Positions 23,960 through 32,946 of a DNA stretch of 64,000 nt are shown here, piece after piece. The notes under the pieces are model-generated. The model was not told the origin of the DNA, did not search any database, and was given only the letters and a program-made list of their open reading frames with translations. A program made the translations under genes and the position numbers. Source of the DNA: JBMOKU01 sp049324315 (GTDB lineage Bacteria; Bacillota; Clostridia; Peptostreptococcales; Thermotaleaceae); contig JBMOKU010000015.1 of NCBI GenBank assembly GCA_049324315.1, forward strand, positions 1-64,000, in the 5' to 3' direction. How positions within the stretch are numbered: position 1 is the first letter of the stretch; each line of letters begins with the position of its first letter.

Positions 23960-25141
23960 ATGATGAAAAAGCTTGTGATAATAACGATGATTATTTGTCT
24001 GTTTTCTACGCCATCCTATGCCTTCGATGAGGATGCTGAAACACAATCAATCAGTGATGAATTAATCATGGAACAGCTGCAGAATATTGACACTGAAGAA
24101 TTAGAAGAAATGATGGACGAAATTAATGCAGATATAGAAGAATATCTTCCCAAAATGAATATGGAAAACATTGTTTTTTCCCTTATAAAGGGTGAAGATG
24201 TTTTTTCCCTTAAGGATATATTCGATGGCCTGCTAAAATACTTGTTTAAAGAAGTTATTGCAAATGCTGGACTGCTGACAAAAATTATTGTTCTTGCCGT
24301 TATATGTGCTTTTTTGAGCAATCTATCCAATGCATTTGAAAGTGATTCCGTTGCAAAATTGGCACACGCTGTATGTTATTTGGTTATTGTCGCCATAGCT
24401 ATTCAAAGCTTTACAATAGCCATCAGTACGGGAAGCCGTCTGATAAGCGATATGGTAACTTTCATGCAGGCATTATTACCTGTGCTTCTAACGCTATTGA
24501 TGGCAATGGGTGGATTAACAGCAACAGCAATCTTTCAACCAATCATTTTCGCATCGTTAGGATTTATTAGCTCCTTAATGAAAGATTTTGTACTTCCGCT
24601 CATTTTCTTTTCGTCTATACTGTCCATTGTTAATCATCTGTCAGAAAAAATTCAGGTTTCAAAGCTTGCATCATTACTGAAGCAAATCGGTGTTGCTGCC
24701 ATTGGCTGCTTATTAACAGTATTTGTCGGAATTATTACCATACAAGGAGTGGCCGCTTCTACAACAGACGGCGTAACCCTTCGAACCGCCAAATTTGCTG
24801 TTGGCTTTATCCCTGTGGTTGGTGGATTCGTCACAGATGCTGTTGATGCAGTTTTAGGATGTTCTCTATTACTTAAAAATGCTATAGGAGGGTTTGGTTT
24901 ATTTGCTCTAGCACTTCTGGTAATTATACCACTTCTTAAGATAGCTACACTCATTCTTATTTATAAAGTTGCCAGTGCAATGATTGAACCTATTACAGAT
25001 AATCGTTTGGTTGACTGCTTAAATGATTTAAGCAATTCCTTAACCATGTTATTCGGAACCGTTCTTTCTGTGGCCATTATGTTTTTCATGGCAATAACCA
25101 TCATTATAAGCGCAGGAAATATAACGGTCATGATGAGGTAG
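23960..25141 (+). CDS. spoIIIAE: Stage III sporulation protein SpoIIIAE
   Basis: About 393 aa with an N-terminal signal-like segment ending near SYAFD, an acidic region, and some seven to eight membrane helices in the C-terminal two thirds. SpoIIIAE is the largest membrane subunit of the SpoIIIA complex. The ATG at 23960 lies 8 nt after AGG; a GTG at 23954 and an ATG at 23963 are alternatives. The stop TAG lies inside the spoIIIAF ribosome-binding site. Confidence 0.94.
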   Translation: MMKKLVIITMIICLFSTPSYAFDEDAETQSISDELIMEQLQNIDTEELEEMMDEINADIEEYLPKMNMENIVFSLIKGEDVFSLKDIFDGLLKYLFKEVIANAGLLTKIIVLAVICAFLSNLSNAFESDSVAKLAHAVCYLVIVAIAIQSFTIAISTGSRLISDMVTFMQALLPVLLTLLMAMGGLTATAIFQPIIFASLGFISSLMKDFVLPLIFFSSILSIVNHLSEKIQVSKLASLLKQIGVAAIGCLLTVFVGIITIQGVAASTTDGVTLRTAKFAVGFIPVVGGFVTDAVDAVLGCSLLLKNAIGGFGLFALALLVIIPLLKIATLILIYKVASAMIEPITDNRLVDCLNDLSNSLTMLFGTVLSVAIMFFMAITIIISAGNITVMMR

Positions 25142-25150
25142 GTGATAAGC

Positions 25151-25789
25151 TTGGCAGCGTTTATAAGAACATGGATTTTAAATATTGCAACGGTTATCAT
25201 CTTCATCTCATTTATTGAAATTTTGCTACCCAATAGCAGTATGAAAAAATATATCAAAATGATTGTAGGCCTTCTCGTAATGCTAGTCGTACTCAATCCC
25301 GTCATTGAATTAATGAATGGAAAAATTGACATTGAAAATGAGATTATGCGTACTTCCTTACTTATCGATGAAACCTCTCTTACCATTGCTAAAGATAATC
25401 TAGGGGGACTTCAGGAAAAGCAAATGCTGCAGTATTACAAAGCAAAGGTTGAAGGGCATATTAAAGATAAAATGTATAGGGATTTTGATATGGCAGTAGA
25501 AAAAGTTACGGTCGTCATTGATGAAAATAGCAAAAGCGATAAATTTGGTCAAATCCAAGGGATTGAAATATCTATTGCAAGTATGGAAAAGGACCACAGC
25601 ATAGAAAAGGACATACAACCGGTTACTGGTATCCATATTATTATTGGCAAAGATAATATAGCAAACGAAGAAGATGAAAATTTTGAAGAAGACAATAAAA
25701 AAATTCAAGAAATAAAAAATAGTATTTCCAGCTTCTATGATGTGAATGATAGGAATATACATATTAATGTACGTGAGACAAGTCATTAA
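25151..25789 (+). CDS. spoIIIAF: Stage III sporulation protein SpoIIIAF
   Basis: About 212 aa. Two membrane helices lie at the N-terminus (about 8-25 and 35-52, the second in KMIVGLLVMLVVLNPVIEL), followed by a ring-building-like soluble domain. The TTG at 25151 fits GGTGA upstream and the family N-terminus (AAFIRTWI); GTG at 25142 is the other option. It is coupled to spoIIIAE. Confidence 0.92.
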   Translation: MAAFIRTWILNIATVIIFISFIEILLPNSSMKKYIKMIVGLLVMLVVLNPVIELMNGKIDIENEIMRTSLLIDETSLTIAKDNLGGLQEKQMLQYYKAKVEGHIKDKMYRDFDMAVEKVTVVIDENSKSDKFGQIQGIEISIASMEKDHSIEKDIQPVTGIHIIIGKDNIANEEDENFEEDNKKIQEIKNSISSFYDVNDRNIHINVRETSH

Positions 25790-25806
25790 AGCGAGGGGGA
25801 AAATCT

Positions 25807-26409
25807 ATGAAAATAATTGAAAAAATCAAACAGATGATTTTGAACAGAAATTATAAACAGACAATATACAATCTCACTGCCATCATTATTATCTGTGTCA
25901 TTGTTTTATTGTCTTGGGATACACTGTTTGGCGGTAATCTCATGAAAGATATCTCAAATGCTACTGAGAAAACCGATGGCGCTAAGAGTGAAAGTAAAAA
26001 TGAACAAATACAGAATACCCAATATAAAGACACTGTAGAAGTACAATTAAAAAGCATTCTACATGAAATTAAAGGCGTAGGTGAAGTAGAAGTCATGGTT
26101 ACCTATGAAAGCAGTTCAGAAGTAATACCTGCATCGAATATGACGCGGTCCAATCAGATAACTGAGGAAAAGGACGCACAAGGTGGAAGCCGAACAACAA
26201 CCCAGGAAGAAACAACGCAGAATATTGTTACTGTCAGTGGGGATGACAAAGAATTAATTATCTTGAAAGAAATCAAGCCTCAAATTAAAGGTGTGGTCGT
26301 GGTGGCTGAGGGTGCTGGAAATATTGAAGTGAAGAATGCATTAGTTGAGGCTGTTAAAACAATCTTTCAAATTCCGGCACATAAAGTAATGGTTTATGAA
26401 AAAAAATAA
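25807..26409 (+). CDS. spoIIIAG: Stage III sporulation protein SpoIIIAG
   Basis: A 200-aa bitopic protein: one membrane helix (about 21-38), a variable linker, then a ring-building motif domain (GVGEVEVMVTYESSSE; KGVVVVAEGAGNIEVKNAL). In B. subtilis SpoIIIAG forms a large ring in the intermembrane space. GAGGGGG precedes the ATG. Confidence 0.95.
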   Translation: MKIIEKIKQMILNRNYKQTIYNLTAIIIICVIVLLSWDTLFGGNLMKDISNATEKTDGAKSESKNEQIQNTQYKDTVEVQLKSILHEIKGVGEVEVMVTYESSSEVIPASNMTRSNQITEEKDAQGGSRTTTQEETTQNIVTVSGDDKELIILKEIKPQIKGVVVVAEGAGNIEVKNALVEAVKTIFQIPAHKVMVYEKK

Positions 26410-26427
26410 ATCTTGGGGGGAAGCTGT

Positions 26428-27159
26428 ATGTTTCGTATGAAAAGAAAAAATATTTTCTTATCGCTGCTTGTGATGGTGTTGTTTGTAATTAGCTATTTTA
26501 ATTATGCAATTAATAAATATTCTTTACTGGAAACATCTTCTGATTTTGAAAGATATGAAGAAAACAAATTGGCAGAAGTTACGATGGACACGCTGAATGA
26601 AGAACTGCTTGAAGAAGAGATGAAAGACGACGCTGGGAGCAATGTGCAAGTAGATGAAGAAAATCAAATGGAACAAAATGAACAAGAAACAGAACAATCG
26701 GCTTTAGACGTGAATGTAGTTGACAGTACCCAGAGTGTTGTAGGCAATGTTGTAACAGAGGCCAGCACAAATATTGAAAGTAACATAACAAGCAATAAAA
26801 ATATGAAAAAAAGCAATTACTTTATCGAAGCAAGGTTAAATACTTCCATTGAGAGAGAACGAATGGTATCTATGTTGAATGAAATCATCGATAATGACAA
26901 TACAGACGATGAGAACAGAAAAGAAGCCAACAATGCTAAAATGCGATTGATTGATATTATGAATAAAGAAAAAATTGTAGAAAACTTAATAAAGGCAAAA
27001 GGCTTTGAAGATGCATTGGTGTTTATAACGGAAAACTCTGTCAATGTGATTGTGGAGACAGAAAAGCTAACGGATTCTGATGTAGCAAAAATACTTGATA
27101 TCGTTACTCGGGAAACAAAAGTTCCCTTGCTCAATGTAAAAATATTAAATAAATTCTAG
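26428..27159 (+). CDS. spoIIIAH: Stage III sporulation protein SpoIIIAH
   Basis: A 243-aa bitopic protein: helix at about 8-25, a long Glu/Gln/Asn-rich linker (about 30-125), then a YscJ/FliF-like ring domain (from SNYFIEARLNTSIERERM). It docks on SpoIIQ from the forespore in the B. subtilis channel. No spoIIQ is seen in this window. The ATG at 26428 is set by GGGGGG 7 nt upstream. Last gene of the operon; no clear terminator follows. Confidence 0.94.
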   Translation: MFRMKRKNIFLSLLVMVLFVISYFNYAINKYSLLETSSDFERYEENKLAEVTMDTLNEELLEEEMKDDAGSNVQVDEENQMEQNEQETEQSALDVNVVDSTQSVVGNVVTEASTNIESNITSNKNMKKSNYFIEARLNTSIERERMVSMLNEIIDNDNTDDENRKEANNAKMRLIDIMNKEKIVENLIKAKGFEDALVFITENSVNVIVETEKLTDSDVAKILDIVTRETKVPLLNVKILNKF

Positions 27160-27165
27160 TTTGGT

Positions 27166-27194
27166 TTGTAAATAAAAACTTAATTTGGTATAAT
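27166..27194 (+). promoter_or_regulatory. Sigma-A promoter of asp23
   Basis: TTGTAA (27166-27171), 17-nt spacer, TATAAT (27189-27194), located 44 nt before the asp23 ATG. It separates the vegetative envelope-protein genes from the sporulation operon upstream. Confidence 0.7.
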
Positions 27195-27238
27195 ATTCAT
27201 TGAAGATTTTATTCCTAATATTGGGGGGTGTAGGAATC

Positions 27239-27637
27239 ATGGTAGATAACAAACTAGAGGGTCCAGATTATGGTCAAATAAAAATCGCAGATGAAGTCGT
27301 TGGAATCATAGCCGGATTAGCAGCTACAGAGGTGCCTGGCGTTGCTGGTATGAGCGGTGGTATAGCGGGTGGAATTGCAGAAATGTTAGGTCGAAAAAAC
27401 CTTTCTAAAGGCGTTAAAGTAGAAGTTGGAGAAAAAGAAGCTGCTATTGATTTATACATAATTGTTGATTATGGTGTCAAGATTCCTGATGTTTCTTGGA
27501 AAATTCAAGAAAGTGTAAAAAAAGCCATAGAGACAATGACCGGTCTAAAGGTTGTTGAAGTGAATATACATGTTCAAGGTGTGAATATTGAGAAGGACGG
27601 AAAAGAAGATGATCCTGCCATTCTTAGAGTTAAATAG
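27239..27637 (+). CDS. Asp23/Gls24 family envelope protein (YqhY-like)
   Basis: A 132-aa protein of the Asp23/Gls24 family: GQIKIADEVVGIIAGLAATEVPGV (positions about 10-33) and a C-terminal VVEVNIHVQGVNIE. Members are abundant cell-envelope-associated proteins; YqhY of B. subtilis influences fatty-acid synthesis. The ATG at 27239 follows GGGGGGTG. AmaP, the membrane anchor of Asp23 in staphylococci, is encoded next. Confidence 0.93.
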   Translation: MVDNKLEGPDYGQIKIADEVVGIIAGLAATEVPGVAGMSGGIAGGIAEMLGRKNLSKGVKVEVGEKEAAIDLYIIVDYGVKIPDVSWKIQESVKKAIETMTGLKVVEVNIHVQGVNIEKDGKEDDPAILRVK

Positions 27638-27649
27638 ATGATAATATTG

Positions 27650-27688
27650 ACTAACCCTCTGACTTGTCAGAGGGTTAGTTTAAATTTT
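27650..27688 (+). terminator. Terminator/attenuator between asp23 and amaP
   Basis: A perfect 13-bp stem, ACTAACCCTCTGA (27650-27662) with TCAGAGGGTTAGT (27667-27679), loop CTTG, then TTAAATTTT. The T-run is broken, so partial read-through into amaP is plausible. Confidence 0.75.
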
Positions 27689-27721
27689 CAAAAGGACATA
27701 CACATAAGAAAGGAGAATTCC

Positions 27722-28258
27722 ATGAAACTTGTTGAAAGAATTCTTTTAGCTTTGTATAGCTTATTTGTTGCTGCATTAGCTTTATTATTTATCGCCATGC
27801 CTTTTAGTGAAAATGTTTATCAGTGGACAAGCTCACAACTGGCTTTTTATCGTCTAACTTGGCAAAATATTTTTATTCCTGTTCTTTTCTTATCCGCTAG
27901 CCTGCGTTTTTTGGCATCAGGCTTATGGGTAAGTAGGAGGAAAAGAAATGCCATCGTAAGGCATACAGCATATGGCGAAGTAAAAATATCTTTCGAAACA
28001 ATTGAAGGTATGGCTTTGAAGATTGCCAGGTCAGCAGCCGGATTAAGAGATATCAAAGCAAGTGTAGATCAAATCGCCGAAGGGGTTATTATCTCGTTAC
28101 ATGCTTCTACCATAGGAGATATGAATATACCTGAATCCTCTGTTAAACTGCAGCAAAACATTAAAGACTATATTGAAGAATATACAGGTGTTCATGTCAA
28201 AGAAGTGAAGGTATACATTGAGAATGTTTCGACAATCAGTAAAGGTAGAGTAGAATAG
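27722..28258 (+). CDS. amaP: Alkaline shock response membrane anchor protein AmaP
   Basis: A 178-aa protein with two membrane helices (about 8-30 and 50-70), then a basic stretch SRRKRN and an Asp23-like soluble domain (TAYGEVKISFETIEGMALK). AmaP recruits Asp23 to the membrane in Staphylococcus. AAAGGAG sits 8 nt before the ATG. It lies in the conserved trio asp23-amaP-DUF2273. Confidence 0.88.
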   Translation: MKLVERILLALYSLFVAALALLFIAMPFSENVYQWTSSQLAFYRLTWQNIFIPVLFLSASLRFLASGLWVSRRKRNAIVRHTAYGEVKISFETIEGMALKIARSAAGLRDIKASVDQIAEGVIISLHASTIGDMNIPESSVKLQQNIKDYIEEYTGVHVKEVKVYIENVSTISKGRVE

Positions 28259-28273
28259 TAAAGGAGTAATACA

Positions 28274-28504
28274 ATGGATAAAGAAAAAATCTTCGAATTA
28301 CTGATTAGAAACCATGGAAAATTCATTGGTGTTACTGTCGGTCTGTCTTTTGGTGTTCTGGTTATTACCATTGGCTTGATAAAAACACTCTTTCTTAGTT
28401 TATGTATATACATTGGATATTCTATCGGCAATAAAATAGATCGTAAAGAGGATGTATTAGCAATATTAGATAAAATTCTACCTCCTGGAAATTTTAGATC
28501 ATAG
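28274..28504 (+). CDS. DUF2273 small membrane protein
   Basis: A 76-aa protein with two hydrophobic segments (about 15-55). HGKFIGVTVGLSFGVLVITIG and YIGYSIGNKIDRKED are hallmarks of DUF2273. It is regularly found next to Asp23/AmaP and is probably part of the same envelope complex; molecular role unknown. AAAGGAG precedes the ATG. Confidence 0.88.
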   Translation: MDKEKIFELLIRNHGKFIGVTVGLSFGVLVITIGLIKTLFLSLCIYIGYSIGNKIDRKEDVLAILDKILPPGNFRS

Positions 28505-28576
28505 TTACATATAAGGTCAAAATTGAGGGACAATAGTTAAAGAATTTACCAGTGAAAATAGAACAGGAGGCTGTAT

Positions 28577-28975
28577 ATGAGTAGAAGAATGGCTCGCGAA
28601 TCTGCAATGAAATTATTGTTTCAAATGGACCTTCAAGGAGATTATTCTCCGTCCATTTTAGAAAGATATATTGAAGATCTGCCTGAAAATCAAGAAGAAA
28701 TCATGTTTATTAGGGATATAGGTACAAAATTCATTGAATATAAAGAAATGGTAGATGAAAAAATAGCTGCGTATACGAAGGAATGGCGTTTCGATCGCAT
28801 TGCAAAAGTAGATTTGGCAATTCTTAGACTTGCTGTTGTTGAAATTATGTTTAGGGAGGATATACCAGATAGCGTTTCAATCAACGAAGGGGTAGAATTG
28901 GCTAAACAATATAGTACAGAAGAGTCGGGAAGCTTCATTAATGGCATATTGGGCAGCATCGTGGTGAAGCAATGA
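28577..28975 (+). CDS. nusB: Transcription antitermination factor NusB
   Basis: NusB, 132 aa, all-helical; it binds boxA RNA with NusE (S10) in rRNA antitermination. Hallmarks: RRMARESAMKLLFQMD at the N-terminus, DRIAKVDLAILRLAVVEI and the C-terminal INEGVELAKQYS...SFINGILG. CAGGAGG precedes the ATG. Its stop overlaps the next start as ATGA. Confidence 0.97.
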   Translation: MSRRMARESAMKLLFQMDLQGDYSPSILERYIEDLPENQEEIMFIRDIGTKFIEYKEMVDEKIAAYTKEWRFDRIAKVDLAILRLAVVEIMFREDIPDSVSINEGVELAKQYSTEESGSFINGILGSIVVKQ

Positions 28976-29940
28976 TGAAGGATAAGGGTATGGTACTTGG
29001 AATTGATACCAGTAACTATACTACGTCAATTGCATTGGTTGATCTTAAGGGCAATATTCTATTGGACAAAAGAAAAATATTGGATGTTAAAATAGGAGAG
29101 AGGGGATTAAGACAATCAGATGCCCTCTTTCAACATGTTAACAATATGCCTATTTTATTTAACGAGATAGAAAAATTTACAAGGGATTATCAGATCTGTA
29201 CAGTTTCAGCCAGCAGTAAACCAAGACCTGTAGAGAATTCTTATATGCCGGTCTTTCTTGCTGGTCAGTCATTCGGACAAACAATTGCAAAAACATTGCA
29301 CTGTCCATACTTTGCGTGCAGCCACCAAGAAAATCACATTGAAGCTGCCTGCAGTACAATTCATGAATCATTTGAAACCGACTTTATTGCTGTACATATG
29401 TCAGGCGGTACAACAGAAATTCTAAAGATACATAAAAATGAAAATCATGCTGGTCCATACGCCGTCGAGATCATTGGCGGAACCTCCGACCTAAGTGCAG
29501 GACAGTTTATTGATCGCGTAGGTGTTGCTTTAGGATTTTCATTTCCAGCCGGAAAGAGCATGGACAATTTGGCATTAGCTGCAAATGAAGATGATCTTCA
29601 TATTACGGTTTCCGTTCAGCAAGGCATCATCAGTTATTCTGGACCAGAAACCATGGCACAAAAATTTATTCAAAGTAATAGGAATCCAAACAATATTGCT
29701 AGAGCGGTTTTAGAGAATATAGCCCTTTCTTTAGAAAAAGCAATTACCTTCTGCTGTATGCAGACAGGTATCAAAAATGTTATATTCATTGGGGGCGTGG
29801 CTTCCAGTCAGTTTTTGAACAAATACTTTACCAATCGACAAAACAAATATTTTACGATATATTTTGCTAAAAGAGAACTTTGTACGGATAATGCCGTCGG
29901 TACTGCCTTGTTAGGTTTGAGGTATTATCGTTCTCTATAG
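28972..29940 (+). CDS. TsaD/Kae1-like paralogue (clostridial Gcp-like protein)
   Basis: A 322-aa ASKHA-fold protein related to TsaD: N-terminal GIDTSNYTTSIALVD, metal-type HxxxH present as HQENH, and a late GGVASSQFLNKYF. It is shorter and diverged from the standard 335-345-aa t6A enzyme. In clostridia this gene between nusB and xseA is usually a second copy, with canonical tsaD elsewhere beside tsaB and tsaE, which are absent here. Function unproven. It overlaps nusB by 4 nt. Confidence 0.75.
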   Translation: MMKDKGMVLGIDTSNYTTSIALVDLKGNILLDKRKILDVKIGERGLRQSDALFQHVNNMPILFNEIEKFTRDYQICTVSASSKPRPVENSYMPVFLAGQSFGQTIAKTLHCPYFACSHQENHIEAACSTIHESFETDFIAVHMSGGTTEILKIHKNENHAGPYAVEIIGGTSDLSAGQFIDRVGVALGFSFPAGKSMDNLALAANEDDLHITVSVQQGIISYSGPETMAQKFIQSNRNPNNIARAVLENIALSLEKAITFCCMQTGIKNVIFIGGVASSQFLNKYFTNRQNKYFTIYFAKRELCTDNAVGTALLGLRYYRSL

Positions 29941-29986
29941 GTACTAAAGATTATCTGTTTCTTTCCCTTAAGTATGACCCGAATGC

Positions 29987-30007
29987 GGCTAACTGCTAAC
30001 GGCTAAC
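29987..30007. repeat. Three tandem heptamers (NGCTAAC)
   Basis: GGCTAAC, TGCTAAC and GGCTAAC lie head to tail at 29987-29993, 29994-30000 and 30001-30007 in the 156-nt gap between the TsaD-like gene and xseA. The gap otherwise shows nothing clear. The motif may belong to a dispersed intergenic element. Confidence 0.5.
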
Positions 30008-30096
30008 CACGTATTTGGATCTTTCTTAGGATGAAAGTAAAAACTAACAAAATTCACGCTCTTCAGTTGAAAGGCTATTGTTAAAGGTGAGGAAAC

Positions 30097-31338
30097 ATGC
30101 GGTTAAAAACCCTTTCAGTATCAGAATTAAATCGTTATATTCATCGAATACTTACATCAGATCCAATCCTAAATCATATTAATCTTGCTGGCGAAGTATC
30201 TAATTTTAAGCAGCACAGCAGCGGACATTGTTATTTTTCCCTTAAAGATGAAAAAAGTAAGATTAATTGCGTTCTATTCAGAGATAACTATATGAAAGTT
30301 AAATTTGATATTTCAGAAGGACTACATGTTATCGTAAAGGGATATGTATCAACTTTTGAAAGGGATGGTCAAGTTCAGTTTTATGTCCGGGAAATTGAAC
30401 CTGAAGGAATGGGCGCACTTTACTTAGCCTTTGAACAGCTAAAAAGCAAGTTGGAAAAAGAGGGATTATTTGATATCCATCAAAAAAAGAACCTTCCTTT
30501 TTTACCCCCAAAAATTGCTGTTGTTACATCTCCCACCGGAGCTGCAGTAAGAGATATTCTTTCAGTCATTAAAAGAAGAAATCCCTATGTCAGCATTGTT
30601 GTCTATCCGGTACTTGTACAAGGAGAAATGGCTAGTTCTCAGATTAGCAAAGCTATTGAAGACATCAATCAAAGAAACGATATTGCGTTGATGATCGTTG
30701 GTAGAGGCGGGGGATCTATAGAAGAGCTCTGGGCTTTTAATGAAGAAAAAGTTGCCCGAAGTATATTTCAGTCAAAGATTCCCGTTATTTCTGCCGTAGG
30801 ACATGAAACAGATTTTACCATTGCAGATTTTGTTGCGGATATGAGGGCCGCAACACCTTCTGCTGCAGCTGAGTTGGCTGTCCCTAGACTTGTTGATATC
30901 TTATCAGCGATGAACGGATTTAAGAATCAGATGGATCGTGCTATGAATCATTACCTGGTTCAGAAATATGAAAAATTATCTTATATCGGTGCTCATAGGT
31001 TATTAAAGCCAATACAAAATCGGGTACAAGGTGAAAAACAATACCTAGACAGATTGAAAAGAGATCATGATTTGTTTCTGAATCGGATTCTTGAAAAAAA
31101 CAAATTTCAATTGCTGCATCATGGTGAAAAACTATATGCGCTAAATCCTTTCCAGACATTACAAAGAGGTTACAGCATTATACACAATGCTGACACGAAG
31201 CAGACAATTTATTCTGTTGAACAAGTTAAAACTGGTGATCATATGGAACTTATCTTAAGTGACGGTATCATACACGGTACTGTTGTAGGTCATAAAAAGG
31301 AGGAGAGAGCTCTTGATAAATTCAAATATAAAGGATGA
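30097..31338 (+). CDS. xseA: Exodeoxyribonuclease VII large subunit
   Basis: XseA, 413 aa. An N-terminal OB fold (about 1-100, with GEVSNFKQHSSGHCYFSLKD) precedes the nuclease core: TSPTGAAVRDIL, GRGGGSIEELWAFNEE, SAVGHETDFTIADFVADMRAATPSAAAE. A coiled-coil C-terminus follows. With XseB it digests single-stranded DNA. The 3' end overlaps xseB by 26 nt. Confidence 0.97.
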   Translation: MRLKTLSVSELNRYIHRILTSDPILNHINLAGEVSNFKQHSSGHCYFSLKDEKSKINCVLFRDNYMKVKFDISEGLHVIVKGYVSTFERDGQVQFYVREIEPEGMGALYLAFEQLKSKLEKEGLFDIHQKKNLPFLPPKIAVVTSPTGAAVRDILSVIKRRNPYVSIVVYPVLVQGEMASSQISKAIEDINQRNDIALMIVGRGGGSIEELWAFNEEKVARSIFQSKIPVISAVGHETDFTIADFVADMRAATPSAAAELAVPRLVDILSAMNGFKNQMDRAMNHYLVQKYEKLSYIGAHRLLKPIQNRVQGEKQYLDRLKRDHDLFLNRILEKNKFQLLHHGEKLYALNPFQTLQRGYSIIHNADTKQTIYSVEQVKTGDHMELILSDGIIHGTVVGHKKEERALDKFKYKG

Positions 31339-31564
31339 CGTTACCTTTGAAGAAGGAATAAAAAGACTGGAAGAAATCGTTCGTGCATTGGAAGATGGAA
31401 AATCCTCATTAGATGAGGCGCTGCACTTGTACGAGGAAGGTATTCGTTTATATAGAATGTGTAACCTACAAATAGAAAAGGCAGAACAAAAGATAACTGC
31501 TTTGGTTTCTGATGATCAAGGACTTTTAAGGGAAATAGAATTTGAGGAACTTAGGAGTGAATAA
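31313..31564 (+). CDS. xseB: Exodeoxyribonuclease VII small subunit
   Basis: XseB, 83 aa, helical; hallmarks FEEGIKRLEEIVRALEDG and LDEALHLYEEGIRL. The start is a TTG at 31313 with AGGAGG 9 nt upstream inside xseA, indicating coupled translation. Its stop lies 2 nt before ispA. Confidence 0.96.
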   Translation: MINSNIKDDVTFEEGIKRLEEIVRALEDGKSSLDEALHLYEEGIRLYRMCNLQIEKAEQKITALVSDDQGLLREIEFEELRSE

Positions 31565-31565
31565 A

Positions 31566-32459
31566 ATGTCAATGGAATCATTTATGCAAGAGAAAATACA
31601 AAAAGTAGATATTGCGTTAGACGAATATATAAAAGATACAGGACATCACCACAAACTAGTATTTGAGGCCATGAGATATAGTATTTTTGCAGGTGGTAAG
31701 CGGCTAAGACCCGTATTGATGCTGGCTGCCAATGAATATGTTGGAGGCAAGGAGGAGGAAGTACTCCCTTTTGCTTGTGCCATTGAAATGATTCATACGT
31801 ATTCATTAATTCATGATGATTTGCCGGCTATGGACGATGATGATTACAGAAGAGGAAAACTGACAAATCATAAAGTATTTGGCGAAGGAATAGCAATTCT
31901 GGCGGGAGATGGTCTGCTAAATCTCGCTTATGAGATTATGTTTAAGGAAATATGGAACGCTGATGAAATGAGCATGAAAAGAAAAGCTGCTGCTGCCTTT
32001 GAAATTGTTGCTGCTGCCGGTGTAAATGGCATGATTGGTGGACAAGTAGTAGATTTGATTAGCGAGAACAAGAAGATCAATAGCGATATTCTTGATTTTA
32101 TTCATAATAACAAAACAGCTGCACTTATCATTGCTTCCATCAAAGCAGGGGCCATCATCGGCGGTGCTTCTGACAAAGAAATACAAGAAATGACCGAATA
32201 TGGAAAAAACATAGGTTTAGGCTTTCAAATAACTGACGATATTTTAGATATCATTGGTGATGAAAAAAAACTTGGCAAGAAGGTCGGCAGCGATCTCGAA
32301 AAGCACAAAGCCACATATCCTTCCATTCATGGAATGGAGGCATCCATAGAAAAGGTTAAGGAATTACATCAAAAAAGTGTAGCCGTTTTTCATAATCAGA
32401 AAGATAAAGCAAGGTTCTTTCTCGATATGGCGGATTTTCTCGTAAAAAGGGAATTTTAA
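31566..32459 (+). CDS. ispA: Polyprenyl (farnesyl/geranyl) diphosphate synthase
   Basis: A 297-aa trans-prenyltransferase that condenses IPP with allylic diphosphates. The first aspartate-rich motif is DDLPAMDDDD and the second DDILD, with GGKRLRPVL upstream. FPP is the usual product of this xse-linked enzyme; the chain-length region was not analysed further. The ATG at 31566 follows AGGAGTG; an upstream in-frame TTG was rejected. It precedes dxs, the first step of the MEP pathway. Confidence 0.95.
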   Translation: MSMESFMQEKIQKVDIALDEYIKDTGHHHKLVFEAMRYSIFAGGKRLRPVLMLAANEYVGGKEEEVLPFACAIEMIHTYSLIHDDLPAMDDDDYRRGKLTNHKVFGEGIAILAGDGLLNLAYEIMFKEIWNADEMSMKRKAAAAFEIVAAAGVNGMIGGQVVDLISENKKINSDILDFIHNNKTAALIIASIKAGAIIGGASDKEIQEMTEYGKNIGLGFQITDDILDIIGDEKKLGKKVGSDLEKHKATYPSIHGMEASIEKVKELHQKSVAVFHNQKDKARFFLDMADFLVKREF

Positions 32460-32476
32460 GACAAGGAGGAAGTCGA

Positions 32477-32923
32477 GTGACATTTCTTCAGCAGATTTTT
32501 AGAAATGAAATACTGAATGCAGCATTAGCGTCATGGTTTGTAGCACAAGCTTTAAAGGTAATCATTACATTTGTACAAGAAAAAAGAATCAATCTATATC
32601 GATTTGTTGGATCTGGCGGCATGCCCAGTTCACACTCTTCATTGGTTATGGGCCTTTCAACGGCTGTAGGACTCAAAGCAGGGTGGGATTCAATGCTATA
32701 TGCAATCGCATTAACCTTTGCTTTGGTTATCATGTATGATGCTTCCGGTGTAAGAAGAGCAGTGGGAAAACAGGCAATCATCCTGAATAAAATCATTGAA
32801 GACAGACATAATCATAAACCCATTGGTGAACAGCGGTTGAAAGAATTAATAGGACATACACCCTTTGAAGTTTTTGCAGGAGCAATTTTAGGGATTATTA
32901 TTGCTAACTTGATGATTTCGTAG
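32477..32923 (+). CDS. Divergent PAP2 family membrane protein (YuiD-like, DUF212)
   Basis: A 148-aa membrane protein of the DUF212/divergent PAP2 family: GSGGMPSSHSSLVMGL is the phosphatase-like motif and DASGVRRAVGKQA the second block. The reaction is unknown; a role on isoprenoid or lipid phosphates would fit the ispA-dxs context, by inference. GTG start behind AAGGAGGA. Confidence 0.9.
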   Translation: MTFLQQIFRNEILNAALASWFVAQALKVIITFVQEKRINLYRFVGSGGMPSSHSSLVMGLSTAVGLKAGWDSMLYAIALTFALVIMYDASGVRRAVGKQAIILNKIIEDRHNHKPIGEQRLKELIGHTPFEVFAGAILGIIIANLMIS

Positions 32924-32946
32924 AAGGAAACAAAAGAGAAAGTGAG

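Noticed and set aside
24016..24954. Two - strand frames of about 100 aa inside spoIIIAE
   Set aside because: They are Ser/Ile-rich complements of a membrane-protein gene without start signals.
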